Below, piece by piece: positions 41,611-50,301 of a DNA stretch of 64,000 nucleotides. Made by a program: the position numbers and the translations under genes. This DNA is from JAJYKC01 sp035545735. Its GTDB lineage: Bacteria; Acidobacteriota; Terriglobia; Bryobacterales; Bryobacteraceae. The notes beneath the pieces are model-generated. The model saw only the letters and a list, made by a program, of their open reading frames with translations. It ran no database searches and had not been told where the DNA came from. How positions within the stretch are numbered: the first letter of the stretch is position 1; each line of letters starts with the position of its first letter. Location of the stretch: the NCBI GenBank assembly GCA_035545735.1, contig DASZXS010000017.1, forward strand, positions 1 to 64,000, in the 5' to 3' direction.

Positions 41611-42965
41611 GCGGGCGTCACCTCGGCCTTGCCCTTCCGGCCTCCGCGCACCGTTTCGAACAGAGATTGCAGCTCGTCGCTGTATTCCACGCGATAGGGA
41701 TTGGCCGTATCGAAGAGGCTGCGGATCGTGCTCGGCAACTTCTTCACCGATTCGCTGGCATGTTTTCGCGCCGCGGCGGCATCGGGAATATCGTCGATCA
41801 CCTCGCCGCCCAGGAGCACCGGGCGGGAGAGGGCCTGCGGCTGCGCACCCTCGCCGTCGCATCCGATGCACTCCCACGAACAAGCCAGGACGTCATGGTC
41901 TCCAAACCGGAATACCTGTTTGGCGCCGGGCAGAGTGTGCTTGTCCTCGCTGAATTTTGCCGTGTAGCGTTTCTCACCGCCGGATTCCAGCTCCACCAGT
42001 TTGTATACGACGCCGATATTCGGCGAGTCCGCCGACGTCGCAAGATCCGTTCCCACGCCGTACGCGTCGATAGGCGCTCCGGCCGCGGTGAACTCGAGAA
42101 TCTTGTACTCGTTCAGGTCGCTGGTCGCCATGATCTTCGCCGAATGCATTCCCGCGTCGTCCAGGATTCCGCGAACCGCGCGGGATAACTCAAGCAGGTT
42201 TCCACTGTCCAGCCGCACGCCCCACAGAGGACCTCCGAGCGCAGCGGCGATGCGCGCACCCTGTAGCGTGTCGTAAGTATCGATCAGATAGACCGTCTGT
42301 TCGCCGAGAAGCTCCTGCAACTTACGATAAGCCTGGCGTTCGTTCTCAAAAGAGAGCACCCAGGAATGCGCGGCCGTGCCAAAGACCGGAATGCCAAAGC
42401 GGAATCCGCACTCCGTGTTGCTGGTTCCAAGACAGCCGCCGACATAGGCGGCGCGGCCGCCGTAAACCGCGGCCTCGGGAGAATGCGAGCGGCGGCTCCC
42501 AAATTCCACCACGCTGCGCCCGCCGGCCGCTTCCACCACGCGCGCGGCTTTTGTCGCGATGAGAGATTGGAAGCCGATCATCGACAACAGGAACGTCTCG
42601 ACGATCTGCGCCTCCATCAACGGCGCGCGAAGCGTCAAAACCGGTTCCTCCGGGAAGACTGGTGTCCCCTCGGGGATGGCGAAGACGTCACCGGTGAAGC
42701 GGAAGTTTATGAGCGCGTCGAAGAACTCCGGCGAGACGCGCGAAAACTGCGGCAGCGAGCGCAGGTACGCCACTTCGTCTTTCGTAAAACGAAGAGAAGT
42801 GAGATAATCGACCGCTTGCCGCAATCCGGCGGCGAGCACGAAATTGCGATAACGCGGGAGACGGCGGAAGAAAAGCTCGAAAGTCGCCCGTTCCTGGCCT
42901 TTGCCGGTTTCAAAATAACCGGCAGCCATGGTCAGTTGATACAGGTCGGTCAGTAGACCGTTCAG
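41607..42965 (-). CDS. pncB: nicotinate phosphoribosyltransferase
   Basis: 452 residues if translation starts at CTG 42965; the first ATG is 12 codons later at 42929. The CTG is preferred because the residues before the ATG read NGLLTDLYQLT, the conserved N-terminus of the family (its Tyr contacts nicotinate), and because GGGAGGA lies 8 nt upstream. Between the preceding in-frame stop and the ATG there is no ATG, GTG or TTG. Core blocks are GSRRSHSPEAA with the catalytic His, GTSNTECGFRFGIPVFGTAAHSW, VYLIDTYDT, VRLDSGNL and YGVGTDLATS. It converts nicotinate and PRPP to nicotinate mononucleotide. The short 3' spacing from the DUF4340 gene (stop 42985) suggests one transcript. Confidence 0.93.
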   Translation of the reverse strand: MNGLLTDLYQLTMAAGYFETGKGQERATFELFFRRLPRYRNFVLAAGLRQAVDYLTSLRFTKDEVAYLRSLPQFSRVSPEFFDALINFRFTGDVFAIPEGTPVFPEEPVLTLRAPLMEAQIVETFLLSMIGFQSLIATKAARVVEAAGGRSVVEFGSRRSHSPEAAVYGGRAAYVGGCLGTSNTECGFRFGIPVFGTAAHSWVLSFENERQAYRKLQELLGEQTVYLIDTYDTLQGARIAAALGGPLWGVRLDSGNLLELSRAVRGILDDAGMHSAKIMATSDLNEYKILEFTAAGAPIDAYGVGTDLATSADSPNIGVVYKLVELESGGEKRYTAKFSEDKHTLPGAKQVFRFGDHDVLACSWECIGCDGEGAQPQALSRPVLLGGEVIDDIPDAAAARKHASESVKKLPSTIRSLFDTANPYRVEYSDELQSLFETVRGGRKGKAEVTPA

Positions 42966-42984
42966 AAGCGTCGTCCTCCCGGCT

Positions 42985-44322
42985 CTACTTCTTTTTCTTC
43001 TCCGGCGCGGCCGGTTTCACGTCGGAAGCTGCCTGCTGCAGTTCCCGAACGGCTTTGCCGTCCAGTGCGTAGAGCGAAGCTTCATTATCGCGCTTGGCGA
43101 TATATTTTTCTCCCGAACCGGAGATCGAGACCTTTTCGGTGCGCTTTCCGTCGTTGGAAACGATCGTGATATCGATCGCAGGCGTACCGAAGCCCGTATC
43201 GGGGAAATCGCTGGCCGAGAGATCGCGCAGTTTGTCGAGCAGGGATTGCACGCTCACGTTGTCCATCTTCTTGCCGCCTGACATCCAACTCTCTCCGGCC
43301 CGCTGGAACTGATAAGACTTCGCGCCATCGCGCATCTCGATTTTGCTCGGCTCCGAGAACCCAAAATCGAAGAGCTTTTTATTCCGGAAATCCAGCAGGC
43401 TCTTATCGAGGCCGGTTCCCAGGTCGTTCGAAACCTTAAAGACCCCGTCCACAACGCTCGAACGCGCATAGTAATCGCCCGCCTTGTCCTTGCGCACGGT
43501 GAGCGTCTGCGTCCCGGAGCCATCGGTAACTTTCGCGATTCCAATTTGTGAACCGGACGCGTACGCGGCAACAGCCTTGGCGGCAGCGTCGGCCGGCTGC
43601 GAGAGGTCCATCTTGGCCTCTTTCAGTTTCCGGATCAACTCCTCGACCTGTAGCCCATCGGCGCGCGCCGGTTTCGGTTGAAGAATCTGCCATTCGTTTT
43701 GGTTGTTTTTGCCGAACTCAATACTTTGACCCTTGGCGGTGAGATCCACACGGGTCAGCTTGTCGGAATCGAAAGTCAGCAGCCGTTTGTCGCGGAGGTC
43801 GTTCACGCCCTTTTCGAAATTGTCCTTCGTATAAGTCGCGATCGTGAACACACGGGGATCACCCGGCACGGCCGCATAGGTGCTGCCACCCGTCGGAACG
43901 TCATCGCCCAACAAAATCTGATGCGTCTTGCCGTCCTTCGTGGTGGCTGTAAGCGAGGCGCTGGGGTCATTCAGGCCGAACGTAGCGAGATTGGACGCCT
44001 TCTCTTCCACCAGGTGATCGGAAGTCAACGGCGAGAGCGACGTCAGAATGGAATTCACCGCGTCCTGGTCGGCGCCATACGGTTTCGGCGCTGTGATCTT
44101 CCAGTTGGCTCCGGCCTTTTCGAGAACCGTGTCGCCGGCGCCCTTCTTACGGATTTCAATCCTGGTGATGTCGTCCTGTTTGAGATCGACGATCTTGGGA
44201 TTATCGCTCGATGTTGCCGGCTTGGCCGCCTCGGCGGCTTTCTGTCTGTTCGACCACCACAGACCGCCGCCCAGCGCGGCAAGGACAATGGCGGCGGTCA
44301 ACAGTCCGCGAAATTTCATCAC
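42985..44322 (-). CDS. DUF4340 protein of a Gld-type ABC system
   Basis: 445 residues. One N-terminal transmembrane helix (about 7-24) is followed by a long periplasmic part. Two repeats of the DUF4340 pattern are visible: ITRIEIRKKGAGDTVLEKAGANWKITAPKPYGAD with DDVPTGGSTYAAVPGDPRVF, and LTRVDLTAKGQSIEFGKNNQNEWQILQPKPARADG. The tail is a Lys-rich stretch. DUF4340 proteins are regularly encoded after GldG-like genes, as here (the genes abut). Role unknown; presumably a periplasmic partner of the transporter. Confidence 0.88.
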   Translation of the reverse strand: MMKFRGLLTAAIVLAALGGGLWWSNRQKAAEAAKPATSSDNPKIVDLKQDDITRIEIRKKGAGDTVLEKAGANWKITAPKPYGADQDAVNSILTSLSPLTSDHLVEEKASNLATFGLNDPSASLTATTKDGKTHQILLGDDVPTGGSTYAAVPGDPRVFTIATYTKDNFEKGVNDLRDKRLLTFDSDKLTRVDLTAKGQSIEFGKNNQNEWQILQPKPARADGLQVEELIRKLKEAKMDLSQPADAAAKAVAAYASGSQIGIAKVTDGSGTQTLTVRKDKAGDYYARSSVVDGVFKVSNDLGTGLDKSLLDFRNKKLFDFGFSEPSKIEMRDGAKSYQFQRAGESWMSGGKKMDNVSVQSLLDKLRDLSASDFPDTGFGTPAIDITIVSNDGKRTEKVSISGSGEKYIAKRDNEASLYALDGKAVRELQQAASDVKPAAPEKKKK

Positions 44323-45699
44323 TTACCTCCGCTTCCACCAAACCACGATGCCCATGGCAATCACCAAAAGCGGGAGCAGGAACTGGCTCACCATCCGAAT
44401 GGTGCCCATCTGGGCCCGAGTCAATGTGAGCCGGCGGTCCTCGGGCTCCTTCGGACGGATGGAAATCAGATCTTCATCGGAGGACAGCCAGTTCATCATG
44501 TTCAACAGAAGATCCCGGTTGCCGTTAAAGCGGAGGAAAGAATTTGCCGCCCATCCCGAACTGCCCACCACCACGAATCGCCCCTGCGTATTGGGTTTGC
44601 CGCTGGAGTAAGTGCCGGCCGCGGCCATCGTGAACGGACCCTTCTTGGCGGTTTTCGGATCGAGAGCTATCTCACCCGGCCCCAGATTGCTGGTGGAGAA
44701 ACTCCCTGCCGAGGAGGAGAACAATTTCTCGACCGTGGTCTTCGCGCCGTTCTTGACGGTCAGCGACCGCGAGAGCGGAAACCCGGTGGCCAGGCCTTTC
44801 ATCGGCGCGACGATGGGATGCGATTCGTAGGTAGTTACGAGCGGTACTTGCGGACCAAGGCCCGCGAGCTGGCCGATCGGATTTTCATCCAGAATGAGAT
44901 CCTTCTCCGGCGTTACGCCCCAGCTTTCGAGAACGCCGGCCAGCGCGTCGTTATCGGTGACCGACATCCGCCGCACCTTGAGTGGCGGGTCCATCAGAAC
45001 CAAGGCGCGCCCGCCGTTTTCGACGTACGTCTGCAGTGCTTTCACCGCCGGCGCGGCGTAGTCGGTCTGAGGTCCTCCCACCACCACAACGGTGCACTCG
45101 GAAGGGACCTCCGCCTTCTCGAGCAAATTGATCGACTTCGACGCGTAGTTATCGCGCTGGAGCGTTTCCTTCAACGACGAGAATCCGTTGTCTCCGCTAT
45201 CGTCGAGCTGATGTTCGCCGTTGCCCTCAATGGTGCAGACCGTGCGAACGCCGCCCTTGATAACGCGCACCATCGCGCCTGTGACGCCTTCTTCGGTCAT
45301 ACTCTTGGCTTCTTCGCGCTTATTGCCGATTTCCACAATCGTGGTTCCGGTGTTCTTCACGCCGTATTCACGCACCTGCTGCGGGCTCTTCATCACGTCG
45401 ATGTATCTGACGTGGATTTTGGGCGACAAGTTCGAATAACGGTCCAGAAGATCCCGGGCGGCCTGGAACCCCTGAGTCTGATCGAAGTAAGTGATGGTCA
45501 TGTCCTGCTTCAGGCCATCGGCCAGTTTTTTCGTCTGGTCCGACAGGCTGAAGCGCTTGTTGGCGGTTGAATCGTAGGACTTGTTGTACCGGTTTGCCAG
45601 GAAATTCGCCACCACCAGAATCGCCAGGATGATAAGAATGTACGTCGCGGCATAAGCCGCATAGCGCGTCTGTCTAGCCTTGATCCAGTTCGATGCCAC
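44323..45699 (-). CDS. GldG-like ABC-associated membrane protein
   Basis: 458 residues. An N-terminal helix (about 18-37), then a large extracytoplasmic alpha/beta domain of the 'ABC-type uncharacterised transport' class (MTITYFDQTQGFQAARDLLDRY, VCTIEGNGEHQLDD, VVVVGGPQTDYAAPAVKAL, GGRALVLMDPPLK), and a single C-terminal helix (about 435-454) followed by a basic end. This is the layout of GldG, which in Bacteroidetes is part of an ABC system needed for gliding. In other phyla the same set exists without gliding, so motility should not be assumed. It follows the permease gene by 1 bp. Confidence 0.9.
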   Translation of the reverse strand: MASNWIKARQTRYAAYAATYILIILAILVVANFLANRYNKSYDSTANKRFSLSDQTKKLADGLKQDMTITYFDQTQGFQAARDLLDRYSNLSPKIHVRYIDVMKSPQQVREYGVKNTGTTIVEIGNKREEAKSMTEEGVTGAMVRVIKGGVRTVCTIEGNGEHQLDDSGDNGFSSLKETLQRDNYASKSINLLEKAEVPSECTVVVVGGPQTDYAAPAVKALQTYVENGGRALVLMDPPLKVRRMSVTDNDALAGVLESWGVTPEKDLILDENPIGQLAGLGPQVPLVTTYESHPIVAPMKGLATGFPLSRSLTVKNGAKTTVEKLFSSSAGSFSTSNLGPGEIALDPKTAKKGPFTMAAAGTYSSGKPNTQGRFVVVGSSGWAANSFLRFNGNRDLLLNMMNWLSSDEDLISIRPKEPEDRRLTLTRAQMGTIRMVSQFLLPLLVIAMGIVVWWKRR

Positions 45700-45700
45700 C

Positions 45701-46468
45701 TTACGACCTCCACCGCAGGGATTCCATCGATCGCGCCGTCAGGAAGAGCCCGATAAAAATCATGGATACGTAGAACACCAGATCCTTCGAATCGATCACG
45801 CCTTTCGCGAAGGATTCGAAGTGAGTGATTACCGAAAGGTACGCCAGCACTTTGGCCCAGGCCGCGGTTTCATAACCGCTCACCCATTCCAGGACCCACA
45901 GCATCAGGCACACACCGAAAGTCGCCGCCCCGGCGATGATCTGATTTTTGGTCATCGTCGAAATCAGTGTGCCCAGCGCCAGCAGCCCGCCCGCCTGCAA
46001 CAGCAGACCAAGATAACCGACCAGCATCGGCTTCCAGTCCGGGTTGCCGTAGCGGAACAGGAAGGCGAAATTGATGGCCGTAAACAGCAGCATGCAAGCG
46101 TAAAGAGTAAGCGCCGCGAGCCACTTTCCGATAATGATTTCTATATCCCGAACCGGCGACGTCGCCAGAAGTTCTATCGTGCCGGTGCGCTTCTCTTCCG
46201 CGAAGAGACGCATGGTAATCATCGGAATGAAGAACAGCCCCACCACGCTGACGTTTGAGAGCAGGGGGCGGATGACGTATTCGTTGACGCTCATGGGCCC
46301 CCCGCCGCCGCGCATCTGCGACTCCATCCCCATGATCACGAAGTAACTCACCGAGTTCCAAAAAAAGAACCCGAAGATAAGGCCGAACATAGTCAGCAGA
46401 AGATAGGCGACAGGAGAAACGAAATAGCTGTCGAGTTCTTTTTGGAGAATGATCCAGATGTTTCTCAT
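45701..46468 (-). CDS. ABC transporter permease, GldF-like (ABC-2 type)
   Basis: 255 residues with six predicted helices (about 15-40, 63-85, 110-135, 145-170, 175-197 and 228-246). The segment ITMRLFAEEKRTGTIELLATSPVRD between helices 2 and 3 is the ABC-2 permease coupling region. The order helix-loop, RTGTIELLATSP matches GldF and NosY-type permeases. The start overlaps the ATPase gene by 4 bp. Confidence 0.9.
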   Translation of the reverse strand: MRNIWIILQKELDSYFVSPVAYLLLTMFGLIFGFFFWNSVSYFVIMGMESQMRGGGGPMSVNEYVIRPLLSNVSVVGLFFIPMITMRLFAEEKRTGTIELLATSPVRDIEIIIGKWLAALTLYACMLLFTAINFAFLFRYGNPDWKPMLVGYLGLLLQAGGLLALGTLISTMTKNQIIAGAATFGVCLMLWVLEWVSGYETAAWAKVLAYLSVITHFESFAKGVIDSKDLVFYVSMIFIGLFLTARSMESLRWRS

Positions 46469-47508
46469 TCCTTAACCTCCGGGACATCGTCTTCGACCAC
46501 GGCGTCAACTGCTTCCTCTCCGGCGCTCGCGGCCGGCGGGAATTCGGCGTGCCCCTTCGTACTTTCCGAGCCCGTCAACTGCAGGAAGACTTCCTCCAGG
46601 CTCATCGAGGCGGGTCTCAATTCATTCAGGTTCCATCCGGCGGCGACAACCGCCCGGGCAAGATCGCCGCGAATGAACTTATCTTTTAAGCTCTCCACCT
46701 CGAAGATGGCGCGCTCCTCCGTGCTCTCGTGAACCAGCACCCGGCTGACGCCGGCGACCTGCTCCAGTTTCCGGCGCACTTCTCCCTGGTCGATAGTCCC
46801 TTCGCGAGGCGCCACCTCCAGCCGCACGGATTCGGCCCCGCGAGCGCGGTTTTGCAGATTATGCACCGAGTCGGTGGCAACCAGCTTTCCCTTGCTGATG
46901 ATGATGACCTGCTCGCAAATCTGCTCCACTTCCGGCAGAATATGAGTGCTGAGCACGATGGTATGATTGCCGGCGAGCGACTTGATCAGGTCCCGCGTTT
47001 CGTTAATCTGCTTCGGATCGAGCCCGGCGGTGGGCTCGTCTAGGATCAGCACGTCGGGGTTATGAATGATCGCCTGAGCGAGGCCCACGCGCTGCCTGTA
47101 GCCCTTCGAGAGCTTGCCGATTACTTTCTTCTGGACATCGGCGACGGCGCATCGCTCGCAAACCGCATCCACACGGCGCTTTAAGTTGGCGCCGGAGAGC
47201 CCTTTCAACTTACCGACAAACGAAACGTACTCGCCCACCTCCATTTCGGGGTAGACAGGAGGTGTTTCCGGCAAGTAGCCGATCCGTTTCTTGACCTCCA
47301 TGGGCGACTCCAGAACGTCGAATCCCGCCACTTGAGCGGTACCGGAGGACGGGGGCAGGAAGCAGGTGAGAATCCGCATGGTAGTGGTCTTTCCCGCACC
47401 ATTCGGACCCAGAAAACCGACGATTTGTCCCTTCTGAATCTCAAACGAGATATTGTCTACGGCGACGGTGCGCGCGTATCGCTTCGAAAGGCCTTGCACG
47501 CTGATCAT
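46465..47508 (-). CDS. ABC transporter ATPase, GldA-like
   Basis: 347 residues. The ABC domain (1-215) has Walker A GPNGAGKTT, the Q-loop region YLPETPPVYPEM, signature LSKGYRQRVGLAQA, Walker B VLILDEPTAGLDP and the switch His in LSTHILPEV. The C-terminal 130 residues are an accessory domain typical of DRA/Gld-type ATPases, ending in an acidic tail (EEAVDAVVEDDVPEVKE). It powers the GldF/GldG system downstream. First gene of a long minus-strand run; 94 bp separate it from fabI. Confidence 0.92.
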   Translation of the reverse strand: MISVQGLSKRYARTVAVDNISFEIQKGQIVGFLGPNGAGKTTTMRILTCFLPPSSGTAQVAGFDVLESPMEVKKRIGYLPETPPVYPEMEVGEYVSFVGKLKGLSGANLKRRVDAVCERCAVADVQKKVIGKLSKGYRQRVGLAQAIIHNPDVLILDEPTAGLDPKQINETRDLIKSLAGNHTIVLSTHILPEVEQICEQVIIISKGKLVATDSVHNLQNRARGAESVRLEVAPREGTIDQGEVRRKLEQVAGVSRVLVHESTEERAIFEVESLKDKFIRGDLARAVVAAGWNLNELRPASMSLEEVFLQLTGSESTKGHAEFPPAASAGEEAVDAVVEDDVPEVKE

Positions 47509-47602
47509 GTTTATTCACCCAGTAGAGGACTTTGCTCCCGCGCCTGTGTGGCGCTGAGCCCGCCCTCAATCCACAAATAATAAGAAACAGGTTCACCAAC
47601 CG

Positions 47603-48379
47603 TCAATGCGCCAGGCCCATCACCTGGAACCCCGCGTCGACATAGATGACGTTTCCCGTCACGCCTCGTCCCAGCGAACTCGCCAGGAAAACCGCGGCAT
47701 CGGCAACCTCCGCCGGATCGGTATTTCTCCGCAGGGGAGCAACCTTGGGAAGGGCATCCAATATTTTTGAAAAATCCCGTACGCCCCGCGCCGACGTTGT
47801 CTTCACCGGACCGGCCGAGATCGCATTCACACGGATTCCGGAAGGGCCCAGATCGCTCGACAAATACCGCACGCTCGCTTCCAGGGCGGCCTTCGCCACA
47901 CCCATGACATTGTAGTTTTCCACCACCCGGACAGCGCCAAGGTAGCTCAAAGTAACGATTGAGCCGCCGGAAGTCATCAGCGGCCGGACCGCCCGGGCAA
48001 CTCCCACCAACGAATATGCGCTCACTTCCTGTGCCAGCAGATAACCTTCTCGCGAGGTTTCGACGAAAGGCCGGCTCAAGTCATCGCGATTCGCAAACGC
48101 AATGCTATGGACAACCGCGTCTAGGGACGTAATCGAGTCGCGCAGGGTTTCCACTAATTGCGCCAAATCCGCTTCCTGGGTGACATCACAGCTAAAAACC
48201 TTCGCCGCGCCAATCTCGGCGCCCAATTCCTCCACCGTAAGGCGCTGGCGCTCAGCCTGATAAGTGAGAAATACCTTAGCGCCCTCGCGGCAATAGGCCT
48301 GCGCAATCGCGTAGGCGAGACTCCAGCGGTTAGCCACGCCGAGGATCAGCGCGCTCTTCCCTTCCAGTAGTTGGGACAT
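47603..48379 (-). CDS. fabI: enoyl-[acyl-carrier-protein] reductase FabI
   Basis: 258 residues, an SDR fold with the FabI version of the cofactor loop: LILGVANRWSLAYAIAQA (no classical G-x-x-x-G-x-G), AKVFLTYQAER, FSCDVTQEADL and HSIAFANRDDLS. The catalytic pair is Y-x6-K (YNVMGVAKAALEASVRYL), and RVNAISAGPVKTTSARG is typical. It performs the last reduction of fatty-acid elongation (NADH-dependent trans-2-enoyl-ACP reduction) and is the triclosan target in other bacteria. Divergent from gluQ. Confidence 0.95.
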   Translation of the reverse strand: MSQLLEGKSALILGVANRWSLAYAIAQAYCREGAKVFLTYQAERQRLTVEELGAEIGAAKVFSCDVTQEADLAQLVETLRDSITSLDAVVHSIAFANRDDLSRPFVETSREGYLLAQEVSAYSLVGVARAVRPLMTSGGSIVTLSYLGAVRVVENYNVMGVAKAALEASVRYLSSDLGPSGIRVNAISAGPVKTTSARGVRDFSKILDALPKVAPLRRNTDPAEVADAAVFLASSLGRGVTGNVIYVDAGFQVMGLAH

Positions 48380-48446
48380 GGACCTTCTTATTCTAGACGC
48401 AATCGATTGAGAGTTGTGACGCCGCCGGCCGGTAGGAAAATGGAGC

Positions 48447-49349
48447 TTGGACTCCGCGCCTCATTATCGCGGGCGATTCGCCCCGTCCCCTACCGGCCCG
48501 CTCCATTTCGGTTCGTTAATCGCGGCGGCGGGCAGCTATCTGGAGGCACGCGCGAGATGCGGCGCGTGGCTGGTGCGCATGGAAGATCTCGATGCGCCGC
48601 GAACCATGCCTGGAGCTTCGGATGAAATTCTGCGGCAACTCGACAGCTTCGGCTTGGAGTGGGATGGCCCCGTGGTCTATCAAAGCGCCCGTATCGAGGC
48701 CTATCGCAAAGCCTTCGAGGACTTGCGCATTCGCGGCGCGGTCTATCCCTGTTTCTGTTCCCGCAGGGAAATTGAAGATTCCGCCGCGCGCGCCGGAGCC
48801 CGATCGAACTCACGCTATCCGGGAACCTGCCGTGAACGCCCGCCCGTGCCGGACCGCAAGCCGGCGTGGCGCATCCGTACCCACGATGAGCCTATCCGTT
48901 TCCGGGATGGCGTGCGGGGGATACGGGAGCAGAGGGTGGAATCGGAGTGCGGCGATTTCGTATTGCTGCGCGCCGATGGAGTGTTCGCCTATCAACTTGC
49001 GGTCGTAGTGGATGATGCGGCGCAAGGCGTAACGGCAATCGTGCGCGGCGCCGATCTGCTGGACTCGACCTTCCGGCAGATTCTTCTGCAGCAGGCGCTC
49101 GGATTGCCCCAACTGGAATATCTGCACCTTCCCGTCGCCACCAACGCGAACGGCGAAAAGCTCAGCAAGCAGACGCTGGCGGTCCCCTTGAACGCCGCCG
49201 ATCCCACGCCGGAATTGTGGCGCGCGCTGCGCTTTCTGGGGCAATGCCCGCCACGAGAGTTAGCACGCGGAAGTCCCGGTCTTTTGTGGCAATGGGCCCG
49301 GAAAAACTGGGATGCGGGCCGCATTCGGCCGGAAGGATCTCTCTTCTGA
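48447..49349 (+). CDS. gluQ: glutamyl-Q tRNA(Asp) synthetase
   Basis: 300 residues from a TTG at 48447; the ATG seven bases upstream is in another frame. It is a truncated glutamyl-tRNA synthetase catalytic domain: GRFAPSPTGPLHFGSLIAAAGSYL (HIGH-like, H-F-G-S), VRMEDLDAPR, zinc-site Cys residues in YPCFCSRRE and RYPGTCRERP, and the KMSKS-like GEKLSKQT. No anticodon-binding domain follows, as expected for GluQRS, which attaches glutamate to the queuosine base of tRNA-Asp. Full length for the family. Converges with the MerR-TPR gene. Confidence 0.93.
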   Translation: MDSAPHYRGRFAPSPTGPLHFGSLIAAAGSYLEARARCGAWLVRMEDLDAPRTMPGASDEILRQLDSFGLEWDGPVVYQSARIEAYRKAFEDLRIRGAVYPCFCSRREIEDSAARAGARSNSRYPGTCRERPPVPDRKPAWRIRTHDEPIRFRDGVRGIREQRVESECGDFVLLRADGVFAYQLAVVVDDAAQGVTAIVRGADLLDSTFRQILLQQALGLPQLEYLHLPVATNANGEKLSKQTLAVPLNAADPTPELWRALRFLGQCPPRELARGSPGLLWQWARKNWDAGRIRPEGSLF

Positions 49350-49350
49350 C

Positions 49351-50271
49351 TCAATCGCGCCGCGCGCCTCGAACGATCGTTGATTCGCGAAGCTTGTCGA
49401 GTTCCCGGCGCGCGATGATCGCCCATTCGCTCGCGGGGTCGAGTTTCAAATACATTTTCCAGTGACGGACCGCCTTCAACGTCTGTCCGCTTGCCTGAAA
49501 AAGAAGGGCGAGGTTGTAATGGGCGTCCGCGTAGTTGGGATGGGCTTTCAGCGCCGCAAGATAATGGACCAGCGCGCGATCTCTTTGGTTGCGCTCGTCA
49601 TAAAGATTGGCGAGGTTGAAGTGCGCGAGCGCGTAGTCATTATCGACCTCGAGCGCCATCCGGTAATATTCTTCGGCCTCCCGCCAACGCCGGGCGTTGA
49701 AATAGACGGTGCCGAGATTGACCAGCGCGCCCGCCGATGCCGGATCGATCTGGGCGGCGCGGCGATACGCGTCAAGAATTTCTTCCATGGCCGCGCCGCT
49801 TTTCTCCAAAAGTAAACCCTTCTCGAACCAGGCCTCCGCCTCATGCTTCTTTTGAATTTTCGATGTTTCCGGAGAGCCTTGCGCCGTGCGGGGGAAGGAA
49901 CGCAGTTTGCCGATTTCAGCGGCGTCGAAATCGAAGAGAAGTTGTCCGGAAACCGGCTCCATCTTCGTTCCGGCGAATTGCACGCTGATCTTCCGGCCAT
50001 CGGAATAAAGCTTGACTTCGGAAAGAGGATTCCCGGCGCCGCCCCAGCGCTCGCGCAGCGCCGCGATGGCTTTCCGCAGGGCCGCCGCGGATACTTTCGC
50101 CTTCCTCAACTCCGCGAGCGTGCGCAACGCTCCAACATCGGCAAGGGAAAATGTTTCGAGCGCCGGGATCAACTTTTGCGCCTCCCAGCTTCGAATCTGC
50201 CGTTCCGTAATTTCGAGCCAGCGGCAGACCTCCCGGCGCGAGTAGGCTTGCTTGGCCGCTAAAGCCGCCAC
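49351..50271 (-). CDS. MerR-like HTH fused to TPR repeats
   Basis: 306 residues from a GTG at 50271. Residues 8-75 form a MerR-type winged helix (YSRREVCRWLEITERQIRSWEAQKLI, then FSLADVGALRTLAELRKAKVSAAALRKAI). A middle beta region (about 90-125, KLYSDGRKISVQFAGTKMEPVSGQLLFDF) is followed by three or four TPRs (about 165-285: AGALVNLGTVYFNARRWREAEEYY, ALAHFNLANLYDERNQRDRALVHY, ADAHYNLALLFQASGQTLKAVRHW). This looks like a DNA-binding regulator that senses or recruits a protein partner through TPRs. Its target is unknown. It follows cca by 30 bp on the same strand. Confidence 0.85.
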   Translation of the reverse strand: MAALAAKQAYSRREVCRWLEITERQIRSWEAQKLIPALETFSLADVGALRTLAELRKAKVSAAALRKAIAALRERWGGAGNPLSEVKLYSDGRKISVQFAGTKMEPVSGQLLFDFDAAEIGKLRSFPRTAQGSPETSKIQKKHEAEAWFEKGLLLEKSGAAMEEILDAYRRAAQIDPASAGALVNLGTVYFNARRWREAEEYYRMALEVDNDYALAHFNLANLYDERNQRDRALVHYLAALKAHPNYADAHYNLALLFQASGQTLKAVRHWKMYLKLDPASEWAIIARRELDKLRESTIVRGARRD

Positions 50272-50301
50272 GGGAAAAGTGTAACAGTTTGGGCGGCGCC
50301 G

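Noticed and set aside
43678..45570. 630-codon plus-strand open frame
   Set aside because: Entirely antisense to the DUF4340 and GldG genes, which have clear families; Arg/His-rich, repeat-free shadow protein.
45701..47508. Evidence for gliding motility
   Set aside because: Only the GldA/F/G-like ABC genes are present; such sets occur widely in non-gliding bacteria and no other gld gene is seen.
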